This document shows, one piece after another, positions 9,226-17,481 of a stretch of DNA of 64,000 nucleotides. Origin of the DNA: Thalassospira sp. MCCC 1A01148 (GTDB taxonomy: Bacteria > Pseudomonadota > Alphaproteobacteria > Rhodospirillales > Thalassospiraceae); assembly GCF_001613795.1 (NCBI RefSeq), contig NZ_LPVZ01000018.1, forward strand, positions 1 through 64,000, in the 5' to 3' direction. The notes under the pieces were generated by a model that was not told the DNA's origin, did not search any database, and was given only the letters and a program-made list of their open reading frames with translations. The translations under genes and the position numbers were made by a program. The number at the start of each line of letters is the position of its first letter. The first letter of the stretch is position 1.

Positions 9226-9593
9226 ACTCTTACTTCCGCTTTTACGTTGGATGCATGGCATCCGGTAAATGAGGCGATTGATCGTAAACCGCGTTTGCAA
9301 ACGTATTTGCGAAAACCGTGCCAACTGAGGCTTTGTGCCGCTGTGACGTTCAGGAAGCTGGAATGGCGCAGAAATCCGCGCAATTTCCGGGAAGTTGCCG
9401 CGGTTCCGCCGCCCTTGTCCCGTCAACCCGGCATTTTTTTCCCGTTGCGCGTCTGGCCCGATTGAGGGAGACTCCCGATTGTTGGTCACACGGATGGTGT
9501 TCCATCTGACCTTTCGGGTATGATGCCCGCGTCCAATATGTGCAGTGCATATGTTTATTGAGCGCACCTATAACAACTGAGCGGGAATGGATC
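9226..9593. other. divergent promoter region between flgI and fliX
   Basis: 368 bases. The minus-strand sigma-54 promoter of flgI is at 9308-9323. On the plus side there is no clear sigma-54 site before fliX. The rest shows no gene or repeat. Confidence 0.6.
9308..9323 (-). promoter_or_regulatory. sigma-54 promoter for flgI operon
   Basis: Minus-strand reading TGGCACGGTTTTCGCA: the -24 GG and -12 GC are ten bases apart and the first seven bases match TGGCACG. It lies about 83 bases before the flgI start codon. Confidence 0.88.
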
Positions 9594-10037
9594 ATGAAGG
9601 TAAACGGTTCCAAAGCTGCCGGTGCGGGGGCTGCCTCGCGCAAGAAGGCATCCGGTGCGTCCGGCGGAAGCGGTTTTGCTGATACCATGCGTTCGCTTGA
9701 TTCTTCTGGTGATGCTGTCGGAGCGGGCGGCGTTCGAAGCACCGGTACTGTCAGTGCGTTGGATGCGCTGCTTGCGCTTCAGCAAAGTGGTGATGCACTG
9801 GATTCGCCCAAAAAGGCTGCCATGTTGCGCGCCAAAAGCATGCTTGAACAACTGGAAGCCGTGCGTGATGGCCTTCTGAGTGGGCAACTGTCCCCCGCTC
9901 GGCTGCAGCAACTGGTCGGGTTGCTTGATCAGCAGCGTGAAACGATTGACGATCCTGAACTTTCCGCAGTTCTTGACGAGATTGATCTGCGTGCACGGGT
10001 TGAGCTGGCGAAACTGGAAGTTTCAGGCCTGATCTAG
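9594..10037 (+). CDS. fliX: flagellar assembly regulator FliX
   Basis: 147 residues from the ATG at 9594 (purine-rich GAGCGGGAATGG upstream). FliX links early basal-body assembly to the sigma-54 activator FlbD in Caulobacter. The family core is seen in SALDALLALQQ (residues about 54-64), KAAMLRAKSMLEQLEAVRDGLLSG, and PELSAVLDEIDLRARVELAKLE near the C-terminus. The N-terminal 50 residues are low complexity (Gly, Ser, Ala). It is divergent from flgI. The presence of FliX and of sigma-54 promoters suggests that a FlbD-like activator exists elsewhere in the genome. Confidence 0.9.
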   Translation: MKVNGSKAAGAGAASRKKASGASGGSGFADTMRSLDSSGDAVGAGGVRSTGTVSALDALLALQQSGDALDSPKKAAMLRAKSMLEQLEAVRDGLLSGQLSPARLQQLVGLLDQQRETIDDPELSAVLDEIDLRARVELAKLEVSGLI

Positions 10038-10187
10038 CTGTTTGATTTGCGGTATTTTCCACTAAAAAATCGCAGAATTCTGCGCCATTGAGGGGTGGTT
10101 GACATTTATTTGTTCAATCGGCTTGCACCGTTGGCGTGTGCCATCTATATTGCCGCGCGATCGATGAGTCCTGTATAGAGGGCATAC

Positions 10188-10604
10188 ATGACTATCACTT
10201 TACCACCTGACTATCGTCCTGCAGAGGACGAAGAGTTCATGAACCCGCGTCAGCGGGAATATTTCCGGCAGAAACTTCTGACCTGGCGGGCAGAGCTTCT
10301 GCATGAATCTTCGGAAACATTAGCGAACCTGCAAGATGGCGGGCTTCAGGAACCGGATCTCACCGACCGTGCGTCGGCTGAAACAGACCGGGCACTTGAA
10401 CTTCGTACTCGTGACAGGGCGCGCAAGCTAATTTCAAAAATTGATGCTGCTTTGCGTCGAATTGAAGACGGATCATATGGTTACTGCGAAGAAACCGACG
10501 AGCCGATCAGCTTGAAAAGACTTGAAGCTCGTCCGATTGCTACGCTGAGCATTGAAGCTCAGGAGCGTCACGAACGGATGGAGCGCACACGTCGCGACGA
10601 TTGA
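10188..10604 (+). CDS. dksA: DksA-like RNA polymerase-binding protein with degenerate zinc finger
   Basis: 138 residues. DksA binds the RNA polymerase secondary channel and works with ppGpp. The coiled-coil tip carries D57-x-x-D60-x-A62, the functional DxxDxA motif. The C-terminal finger keeps only one of four zinc cysteines: C100, then T103, S121 and A124 where Cys is usual (YGYCEETDEPISLKRLEARP). Such reduced-cysteine DksA proteins are known in alphaproteobacteria. A TTGACA lies about 90 bases upstream, and a strong terminator follows at 10,704. Its place inside a flagellar island suggests growth-rate control but does not prove it. Confidence 0.9.
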   Translation: MTITLPPDYRPAEDEEFMNPRQREYFRQKLLTWRAELLHESSETLANLQDGGLQEPDLTDRASAETDRALELRTRDRARKLISKIDAALRRIEDGSYGYCEETDEPISLKRLEARPIATLSIEAQERHERMERTRRDD

Positions 10605-10703
10605 TCGCGCCGGGTGGAAAAAATGAAGGATCCGGCTTAGCCGATCCTGGTCATGCAACGACATGACATGGTGGGAGATACCTGGTTAGGGATAACCAAA
10701 ATC

Positions 10704-10732
10704 AAAAGCCCGGCCTATTTGGCCGGGCTTTT
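10704..10732. terminator. bidirectional terminator between dksA and flgH
   Basis: A 12-bp perfect stem (AAAAGCCCGGCC at 10,704-10,715; GGCCGGGCTTTT at 10,721-10,732) with loop TATTT. It has A and T tails on both sides and lies about 100 bases after the dksA stop. Confidence 0.93.
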
Positions 10733-10752
10733 CCTGTTTGGGGCGCTCTTAT

Positions 10753-10781
10753 GCGAAAAAGGTCACCCGAAGGTGACCTTT
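10753..10781 (-). terminator. flgH operon terminator
   Basis: A 10-bp stem (AAAGGTCACC and GGTGACCTTT at 10,758-10,767 and 10,772-10,781) with a four-base loop that reads TTCG on the minus strand. A run of five T follows on that strand. It lies 67 bases after the flgH stop. Confidence 0.87.
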
Positions 10782-10847
10782 GAACGCTTCGTCATATGGC
10801 CAACCGGAACCCGGAAAACGGGATTGAGCCACAAGACTTTTCAAATG

Positions 10848-11621
10848 TTAGAACGGCAGAATGATGTCGAGAACTTCGCTGCCATAACGCGGTTGCTGAA
10901 CATCGGAAATAGTTCCGCGGCCACCATATGAAATTCGGGCTTCGGCAATCTTGTCATAGTTGACTTCGTTGGCAGAGCTGATGTCTGCAGCGCGAATGAC
11001 GCCGGCAATCTGGACTTCGCGAATTTCGCTGTTCACACGAATTTCCTGACGACCGTGAATGACATAGTTGCCGTTCGGCAGAACCTGAATGACAATGGCC
11101 GCAACCCGCAAATCAATTGCTTCGTTACGATCAAGAGTTCCAGCCCCCCGGTTTGACGTGTTGCTGTCAAAATCCAGCATGTTGGTCGGATCAATCGTTT
11201 CAGGCAGCACCTTGGTCATTTCGGCCTCAAGCCCGAACAGGTTCGGAACCGCAAGGTCTTCCGAGTTGGTGCGCGATCGCACCGTGGTGTTGGCAAGTGC
11301 CGCACTGTCCTGCATTTCGACAACCACGGTCAGAATGTCGCCAACCTGATTGGCGCGCTGATCCTTGAAGAAGGATCGGGCGCCGGAACGCCACAGCGAG
11401 TTTGGATTGCGTTCTGCGACCTGCGGGGCAGGCATCGGCAAGCTTACCGGGCGATAGGCCTCGGACTGGGTCGGGTTGTCTATGGATGACAATTTTGGCG
11501 GCTCACCAACTTCGGAAAGTCGTTTCATCGCGTTGCAGCCTGACAACAGTGCAGTCGCACCGATCAGGGTGCCGACAATGGCGATGCGTCGCCAAGATAT
11601 CTGTGCATTTTTACCGGACAT
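10848..11621 (-). CDS. flgH: flagellar L-ring lipoprotein FlgH
   Basis: 257 residues from the ATG at 11,621, preceded by the strong site AGGAGGAATTC; the longer frame to 11,780 lacks this. The signal peptide ends in the lipobox LLSGC (Cys about residue 28), so the protein is lipid-anchored in the outer membrane. The conserved segments are SLWRSGARSFFKDQRANQVGDILTVVV and GNYVIHGRQEIRVNSEIREVQIAGVIRAADI. It is the last gene of flgF-flgG-flgA-flgH. Confidence 0.96.
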   Translation of the reverse strand: MSGKNAQISWRRIAIVGTLIGATALLSGCNAMKRLSEVGEPPKLSSIDNPTQSEAYRPVSLPMPAPQVAERNPNSLWRSGARSFFKDQRANQVGDILTVVVEMQDSAALANTTVRSRTNSEDLAVPNLFGLEAEMTKVLPETIDPTNMLDFDSNTSNRGAGTLDRNEAIDLRVAAIVIQVLPNGNYVIHGRQEIRVNSEIREVQIAGVIRAADISSANEVNYDKIAEARISYGGRGTISDVQQPRYGSEVLDIILPF

Positions 11622-11736
11622 GAATTCCTCCTGGGTTCCTGCATTCTGTAACGCAAGTACCGTGCCAGTTATCAGCCGATCCAAGAGGAAAAGCTTGCCG
11701 GGTTGGCTGAGGGTTTGCCGGATGTGACGGGGTAAA

Positions 11737-12744
11737 TTACTGCGACATTGCAGGCAGGGCGCGAACTTCGTTTTCTGCAACGACTTCGACCTGAATGGTC
11801 TTGTTGCTTGACTGGTTCACCACACGAATGACGTCGCCGAGCGATCCGTTTTCCATCGCTTTGCCCCGTGCGGTCAGGGACATATTGGCTGTGACCAGTC
11901 GGATAATGACAAGCGACCCGCGTCGCACCAGGATAGGGTTGCTCAAATCGCGGAACATCAAGGGTTCATTGGGGTTGCTTGGTCGTGTGACTTCTTTGCC
12001 AATAACATCGTTGATGTCGCGAATGGCCCCGGCAGGAACCCGTTCTGAACGAAATTCGCGGTATTCGACCTGATCGGCACGAATAACCGATCCACGTGAT
12101 ACCGGTTCGACCAGCACGGGAACATTCGTCAGCGGGTAATATTTGCCGCTAATCCGATAGGTACGTTGTTGGGAAGTTTGTGCAGCGGTTGTCACACTGG
12201 CAACAAACCGTTGGGTGCGCGAGTTGATTTCAAGCGCACTGACATCAATATCGCTGCGCGCGTCAACCGGCAGGTGAATTTGAAAATTCTCGCTGGAAAG
12301 GTCGACGGTGAAGGGGCGCTCGATACCGTGATCCACCAGGGCAACTTCGACCGCATCACGGATTTCATCAATTGTGATGACCTGACTGGCCCGGGTGATC
12401 AGAACCTGATCGGCGGTCGTGCGCGGCCGCCATTCAATATCGTGGCGCTGCGCAATGCCGTACAGCCAGCGATAGTCCAGAATGGTTTGTCTGCCCGGTT
12501 GCGGGGCATGTGCGACAGCAATGTCTTGCTGCTGGGGATCGACACCCGAAAACAGATCGCCAAGGGTTACATATTGCCCTTCGACGAGTGCATCGGGTTT
12601 GAGAAAGATGGAAGAACTGTTTGGCTGAATGTTGCGCAGGTCATTGCCTTGCGACGATTGCGCGAAGGCAGCCTCTGACAAAAGAGGCAGAGACGCAAGT
12701 GCCGACAAGATCGCGAATGCGAGGATTGTGTTCTTTATCTTCAT
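11737..12744 (-). CDS. flgA: flagellar P-ring assembly chaperone FlgA
   Basis: 335 residues from the ATG at 12,744, which gives the signal peptide KIKNTILAFAILSALASLPL. FlgA is the periplasmic chaperone for FlgI. The C-terminal SAF-type domain is clear: VPVLVEPVSRGSVIRADQVEYREFR (about residues 200-225) and GKAMENGSLGDVIRVVNQSSNKTIQVEVVAENEV near the end. It is longer than enteric FlgA (about 219 residues) because of an N-terminal region of the type usual in alphaproteobacteria. It lies between flgG and flgH. Confidence 0.92.
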   Translation of the reverse strand: MKIKNTILAFAILSALASLPLLSEAAFAQSSQGNDLRNIQPNSSSIFLKPDALVEGQYVTLGDLFSGVDPQQQDIAVAHAPQPGRQTILDYRWLYGIAQRHDIEWRPRTTADQVLITRASQVITIDEIRDAVEVALVDHGIERPFTVDLSSENFQIHLPVDARSDIDVSALEINSRTQRFVASVTTAAQTSQQRTYRISGKYYPLTNVPVLVEPVSRGSVIRADQVEYREFRSERVPAGAIRDINDVIGKEVTRPSNPNEPLMFRDLSNPILVRRGSLVIIRLVTANMSLTARGKAMENGSLGDVIRVVNQSSNKTIQVEVVAENEVRALPAMSQ

Positions 12745-12855
12745 CCACCCACAATACCACGGAACGGTATACATCGTGTAAAGACAGTTTGCGCAAGTGC
12801 GCGCGTGATGCGACGGCGACTTGCGCAAACCCAAAGCATGTTTCAGGCGGTGGTA

Positions 12856-13641
12856 TTAGCGCAGGTTGCTGACCGCGCTCATCATTTCGTCGGTGGTCGA
12901 GATTGATTTGGAGTTCATCTCGTAGGCACGCTGCGCCTTGATCAGGTTGGTAATTTCCTGAACGACGTTGACGTTTGAGGATTCAAGATAGCCCTGCTGA
13001 ACCGTGCCAAAACCCACATCCCCGGGGGAGCCCACACTTGCGGCACCCGATGCCTCGGTTTCAAGGAACAGGTTATCGCCAAGGGCATTCAGGCCCGGGG
13101 GGTTGATAAAGGTTGCAAGCTGGATCTGGCCAAGGTTCTGAAGGGCGACCTGGCCATCAATCTCGGCAAAAACTTCACCGTTGGAGTTGATGGTAACAGA
13201 GCGGGCATTGTCCGGAATGGTGATACCCGGCTGAACCGCAAAGCCATCCTTGGTCACAAGGGCACCGTCAGCATCCAGTTTAAGGGTACCATCACGGCTA
13301 TAGGCGGTTTCACCACTTGGCAGGTCAATCTGAAGATATCCGCGGCCCTGAATGGCGATATCAAGTTCGTTTTCGGTCATGGTCAGCGACCCCTGACCCA
13401 TGTAACGGCCGATCGCGGCGGTCTTCACACCAAGGCCGACCTGAACACCGGTCGGGACAATGGTGCCGGTGTCCGAGGACGGCGAACCCGCACGGCGCAA
13501 ATCCTGATAGAGCAGATCCTGAAACTCTGCGCGCTGGCGTTTGTAGCCCGTTGTGGTCATGTTGGCGATGTTGTGCGAGGTGACGTCCACGTTGGTGGAC
13601 TGTGCCTGCATCCCCAAGGCGCCGATATCAAGTGACCGCAT
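12856..13641 (-). CDS. flgG: flagellar distal rod protein FlgG
   Basis: 261 residues, full family length. The N-terminus RSLDIGALGMQAQSTNVDVTSHNIANMTTTGYKRQRAEFQDLLYQ and the C-terminus GYLESSNVNVVQEITNLIKAQRAYEMNSKSISTTDEMM are the rod/hook signatures of FlgG. It builds the distal rod through the P and L rings. It follows flgF by 64 bases in the same operon. Confidence 0.97.
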   Translation of the reverse strand: MRSLDIGALGMQAQSTNVDVTSHNIANMTTTGYKRQRAEFQDLLYQDLRRAGSPSSDTGTIVPTGVQVGLGVKTAAIGRYMGQGSLTMTENELDIAIQGRGYLQIDLPSGETAYSRDGTLKLDADGALVTKDGFAVQPGITIPDNARSVTINSNGEVFAEIDGQVALQNLGQIQLATFINPPGLNALGDNLFLETEASGAASVGSPGDVGFGTVQQGYLESSNVNVVQEITNLIKAQRAYEMNSKSISTTDEMMSAVSNLR

Positions 13642-13705
13642 CTGTCTTCTCCTTCGATTGCGCTGATTTTGCGCTAAATTTCCGTGTTATCGGGATCGCT
13701 GCCGA

Positions 13706-14464
13706 TTAGGCGCGAACATCTCCGAGCTTGTTGATCATGTTGCGCATACGCTCGTTCTCGCTTTCCAGAGAACGGGTAACGGATTGATACGTGCGAAGAA
13801 CATCAATCATCTGGGTCATTGCACCGATCGGATTGACGTTGGATTTTTCAAGTGCGCCCTGCACGATGCCCGGGTTCTCGACCAGTTCGACCAGATCCTG
13901 ATTGTCCTCGCCTTCCGGCGCCTGATACAGCGTGTTCCCGGTAACGGTCATTTCCTGGACGTTGTCGACGGTCACGACCTGAAGTTTGCCGATCTGACCG
14001 ATGTCGGTGGCGATGGTTCCGTCACCCTTGATTTCGATCTGGCCGTCCGCTTCGTTGAAGAACATGGGCTGGCCTGCATCGCTGAGCACCGGGAAACCGT
14101 CATTGGTAATCAGCTGCCCGCCCGGATCCAGCGAAAAGTTGCCCGAGCGGGTATATTGAACACCGGTCGGGGTTTCGACGGCAAAGAACATGTCTGGCTG
14201 ACTAAGCGCGACATCCAGCGGGCGGTCGGTATGTTCGATCGTGCCTACTGTGGTGTTGCGATACTGGGAGATATCCTGAACCAGCGAAATCTCGCGTTCG
14301 CCACGGAACGGCGCATCCTTGTTCTTCGCGATCCAGTCGGTGAACATCATGCGCTGCTCTTTGTAACCGGTCGTATTCATGTTTGCCATGTTCTGCGACA
14401 GGTTGGACATCATGCTGCGCAGCGTCTTTTGACGGGACAGTGCAATGTATGAAACGTTTTCCAT
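13706..14464 (-). CDS. flgF: flagellar proximal rod protein FlgF
   Basis: 252 residues. The N-terminal rod motif LRSMMSNLSQNMANMNTTGYKEQRMMF and the C-terminal motif QGALEKSNVNPIGAMTQMIDVLRTYQSVTRSLESENERM identify FlgF. It is first gene of flgF-flgG-flgA-flgH, with a sigma-54 promoter 44-59 bases upstream of the start. Confidence 0.95.
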   Translation of the reverse strand: MENVSYIALSRQKTLRSMMSNLSQNMANMNTTGYKEQRMMFTDWIAKNKDAPFRGEREISLVQDISQYRNTTVGTIEHTDRPLDVALSQPDMFFAVETPTGVQYTRSGNFSLDPGGQLITNDGFPVLSDAGQPMFFNEADGQIEIKGDGTIATDIGQIGKLQVVTVDNVQEMTVTGNTLYQAPEGEDNQDLVELVENPGIVQGALEKSNVNPIGAMTQMIDVLRTYQSVTRSLESENERMRNMINKLGDVRA

Positions 14465-14885
14465 GGTCGAAATTTCCCTTTCAGGACTGTAGCTTGACCA
14501 TCAGGAATGCGATCTGTGTGCCAGTTTCATTAAGATATTGATTTTATTTAATAAAAATCAGGTTCGGCATTTGTTGCCGGGCGTTTTTATCGGCCAGCTG
14601 GCAGAAACTGCCGGAAAATTTCTGGGTTTCAGGAAAAGGATTGCCGGGATCGGGATGCGTGACGTGACCATCGGCAATTTCTTCCGGTGGGGACGGGGGC
14701 GTGCATTGTTTTTACCGCGCGCCTGATACATATGGCGCAGAGATGCAAAAATTTCCGCCTGTCTCAAATCGTCAGTGGACGGAAACGCAACAGATTTTTA
14801 ACGTGATAGCGTTATGGCTTTTAATCCGGCACAGTGTTTGCTGGATCAGGAAGACAGAACTTCAAACGCAGGAATTTGCGAAGCG
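14465..14885. other. divergent control region between flgF and fliL
   Basis: About 420 bases. It holds the minus-strand sigma-54 promoter of flgF (14,508-14,523) and an A/T-rich inverted repeat (TGATTTT at 14,539-14,545, AAAATCA at 14,554-14,560) just upstream of it. No clear promoter for fliL was found. The fliL frame stays open back to 14,814, so part of this stretch could be coding if that start is used. Confidence 0.55.
14508..14523 (-). promoter_or_regulatory. sigma-54 promoter for flgF operon
   Basis: Minus-strand reading TGGCACACAGATCGCA keeps the GG/GC pair ten bases apart and TGGCAC at -24. It would start transcription near 14,496, about 30 bases before the flgF start codon. Confidence 0.88.
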
Positions 14886-15422
14886 ATGGGTGACGACGTC
14901 GACGAAATTGAAATGGACGAAGGTGGCGGCGGCCGCAGCAAGAAAATGCTGATTGTGGTCGTTTTGCTTGTGCTGCTTTTGTTGGGTGGTGCTGCGGCGG
15001 CGTATTTCACAGGTTTGCTTCAGCCAGTGATCGACATGCTGACCGGTGGCGGTGGCGAGCAGACCGAAGAGGTCATCACCGAAGACTCCATTGAAGAAGC
15101 CCCGGGGGTGCCGGAAAATGTCGGTTTCGTGGATCTGCCTGAAATTCTGGTCAATCTGAATACAGGGGGTGGCAAACAGAGCTACCTTAAAATTCGGGTC
15201 AGTCTGGAAGTTGCCGATCAGGGAATGCTGCCGCAGGTCGAACAGATGATGCCGCGCATTGTTGACAACTTTCAGGTTTATCTTCGCGAACTGCGTCCCG
15301 AAGACCTTTCCGGGTCAGAGGGGATGTTCAGGCTGCGCGAAGAACTTCTGATCCGGGTAAGTGCCGCAGCCAAGCCTGCGAAAATAAACGACGTTTTGTT
15401 CAAGGAAATGCTGGTACAATAA
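14886..15422 (+). CDS. fliL: flagellar basal body-associated protein FliL
   Basis: 178 residues from the ATG at 14,886; an in-frame ATG at 14,814 would add 24 residues but has no ribosome binding site. An acidic cytoplasmic head is followed by one membrane helix (about residues 20-42, LIVVVLLVLLLLGGAAAAY) and a periplasmic domain with the FliL core FVDLPEILVNLNTGGGKQSYLKIRVSLEV. FliL surrounds the stator units and affects torque. It opens the fliL-fliM-DUF6468-motE-cheY-cheZ-motB run. Confidence 0.9.
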   Translation: MGDDVDEIEMDEGGGGRSKKMLIVVVLLVLLLLGGAAAAYFTGLLQPVIDMLTGGGGEQTEEVITEDSIEEAPGVPENVGFVDLPEILVNLNTGGGKQSYLKIRVSLEVADQGMLPQVEQMMPRIVDNFQVYLRELRPEDLSGSEGMFRLREELLIRVSAAAKPAKINDVLFKEMLVQ

Positions 15423-15464
15423 TCTTGTAGCAGCCCGAATGCCAAATTCAGGAAGCAATCGCTG

Positions 15465-16619
15465 ATGGCTGATGAAGACGATGATGATGATGCTCTCGCC
15501 GCTGAATGGGAAGCCATGGCAGGCGGCGATGACGAGGATGGAGACGACGGCGGCGAGGATATGGCCGCCGAATGGGAGTCCATGCTCGGTGACGATGACG
15601 GCGACGAAGGCGGCGGCGATGACGAAATGGCCGACGCCATGGGTGGCGGTACATCTGCGCGCGTTCTGAACCAGGACGAAATTGACAGTCTTCTGGGCTT
15701 CGATGACGGTTCGGGGGCGGGCGATCAGTCGGGTATTCAGGCCATCATCAACTCTTCAATGGTGGCCTATGAACGACTTCCGATGCTTGAAGTCGTATTT
15801 GACCGCCTTGTGCGTATGATGTCGACTTCCCTGCGTAACTTCACATCCGATAACGTCGAGGTATCGCTTGATAACATTCTGTCTTTGCGTTTCGGCGATT
15901 ACCTGAACTCGATCCCGCTGCCCGCAATGCTTGGTGTTTTCAAGGCAGAGGAATGGGATAACTACGGGCTGCTGACAGTTGATTCAGCGCTGATTTATTC
16001 CATTGTGGACGTTCTTCTGGGCGGGCGTCGTGGTACGGCGGCAATGCGTATCGAAGGCCGCCCTTACACCACGATTGAACGGAACCTTGTCGAACGCATG
16101 ATCCATGTGGTTCTGGGTGACCTGTCAGCGGCGTTTGACCCGCTAAGCCCGGTAACCTTCCGTTTTGAACGCCTTGAAACCAACCCGCGTTTTGCCACCA
16201 TTGCCCGTCACGCCAACGCTGCCATCGTCGCGAAGCTGCGCATCGACATGGAAGACCGCGGTGGTCGTCTTGAACTTCTGATCCCGTATGCAACGCTGGA
16301 GCCGGTTCGTGAACTTCTGCTTCAGATGTTCATGGGTGAAAAGTTCGGTCGTGACTCCATTTGGGAAAACCACCTCGCAAACGAACTGTGGCAGACCCAT
16401 GTTAATCTATTGGCAGTCCTTGATGAGCAGGTCATGGCCCTTGGCGATGTGATCAACCTTGAAGTTGGGAACCGACTGGTTCTTAATACTGGTCCGACCT
16501 CGCCAGTCGAGGTTCGGTGCGGGGATGTACCCCTGTTCAAGGGATTAATGGGGCGCAAGGGTGACAGGATCGCAATTCAGGTTCGTGATCGTGCGCGCTT
16601 AACCGAGGAAGATAGCTGA
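15465..16619 (+). CDS. fliM: flagellar motor switch protein FliM with acidic N-terminal extension
   Basis: 384 residues. FliM is the C-ring switch protein that binds CheY-P. The CheY-binding motif LNQDEIDSLLG is at residues 68-78 rather than at the extreme N-terminus. The 62 residues before it are highly acidic and contain a repeated LAAEWEAM / MAAEWESM unit (about 11-18 and 33-40). The middle domain (MIHVVLGDLSAAFDPL...) and the C-terminal SpoA domain (GDVINLEVGNRLVLNT...VRCGDVPLFKGLMGRKGDRIAIQV) are complete. Its stop overlaps the next start (TGATG). Confidence 0.96.
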   Translation: MADEDDDDDALAAEWEAMAGGDDEDGDDGGEDMAAEWESMLGDDDGDEGGGDDEMADAMGGGTSARVLNQDEIDSLLGFDDGSGAGDQSGIQAIINSSMVAYERLPMLEVVFDRLVRMMSTSLRNFTSDNVEVSLDNILSLRFGDYLNSIPLPAMLGVFKAEEWDNYGLLTVDSALIYSIVDVLLGGRRGTAAMRIEGRPYTTIERNLVERMIHVVLGDLSAAFDPLSPVTFRFERLETNPRFATIARHANAAIVAKLRIDMEDRGGRLELLIPYATLEPVRELLLQMFMGEKFGRDSIWENHLANELWQTHVNLLAVLDEQVMALGDVINLEVGNRLVLNTGPTSPVEVRCGDVPLFKGLMGRKGDRIAIQVRDRARLTEEDS

Positions 16620-17317
16620 TGGACTTCGCGTTCTATCTGGATCTTGTGATGATCGTGTTGCTGGTGGCAACGATCATTTATGCGATCATCCTGAACCGGA
16701 AGCTGGCGGCCTTTCGGCGTAGTCGCGAGGATATGCAGAACTTTTTGACCGCTTTCAACGCGGCCAACGAACGCGCGGAAACCTCGATCACAGCGCTTAA
16801 GGAAATGGCCGAGCAGTCTGGTGAAAGGCTGCGCGAGGACATTGAAAAGGCAGGGGCGCTCACTGAGGACCTCAGCTTTATGGTCGATCGTGGTGAAAGT
16901 ATCGCCAACCGTTTGGAAAAGGCCGCGCGTGACGTGAACTCGGTTCGTCGCAACGCAGGTGGCAGCGAAGGTGTGCAATCGGGATCATCGGCGAATAGCG
17001 ATACGGTAAAGTCCCCCGGCGGAGCGACGGCTGGTCTTGGTCGTATGATGGGGGCCCAGGATCGCAACGACGTGATTGATGATCGCGACCATGTCGGCGT
17101 TGAAACCCGCGCAGAGGAACTCGCTGCAAGAATGGTGGGCGAGATCGAGCGCGGATCAAACGGGCCGGTTGATGATGGTTACGACCGTGAAGAACCTGCG
17201 CGTGGTGGCATGCAGGGCAGTCGGGCCGATGTTTCTGATCCCTATGACAAGGACGAAGACGCCGGCCGCTCTGAGGCAGAACGTGAATTGCTGGCCGCAC
17301 TCCGGTCAGTACGATAA
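16619..17317 (+). CDS. DUF6468 motility-operon membrane protein
   Basis: 232 residues. One N-terminal membrane helix (about 4-26) is followed by a charged coiled coil (about 30-110) and a disordered acidic tail. It resembles the DUF6468 proteins encoded between fliM and motE-like genes in alphaproteobacteria. The function is not known to me; the one-helix-plus-coiled-coil layout and the position suggest a cytoplasmic motor accessory. It overlaps the fliM stop by one base, so the two are probably coupled. Confidence 0.75.
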   Translation: MDFAFYLDLVMIVLLVATIIYAIILNRKLAAFRRSREDMQNFLTAFNAANERAETSITALKEMAEQSGERLREDIEKAGALTEDLSFMVDRGESIANRLEKAARDVNSVRRNAGGSEGVQSGSSANSDTVKSPGGATAGLGRMMGAQDRNDVIDDRDHVGVETRAEELAARMVGEIERGSNGPVDDGYDREEPARGGMQGSRADVSDPYDKDEDAGRSEAERELLAALRSVR

Positions 17318-17481
17318 GAGGCCGCGAACGGCGCGTTTTGCGTCGTTTGTGGGCTTGAGATTATGAGTTTTCTTTTTATCTAATGGCTAGGATCCTGTTC
17401 CGCTGGAAACGCCATTGGAACAGAAAGAAATCAAGTGAGAAGGAGCATGGGCACTTTGTGCCGACATGCTTGGGTGTGTGA

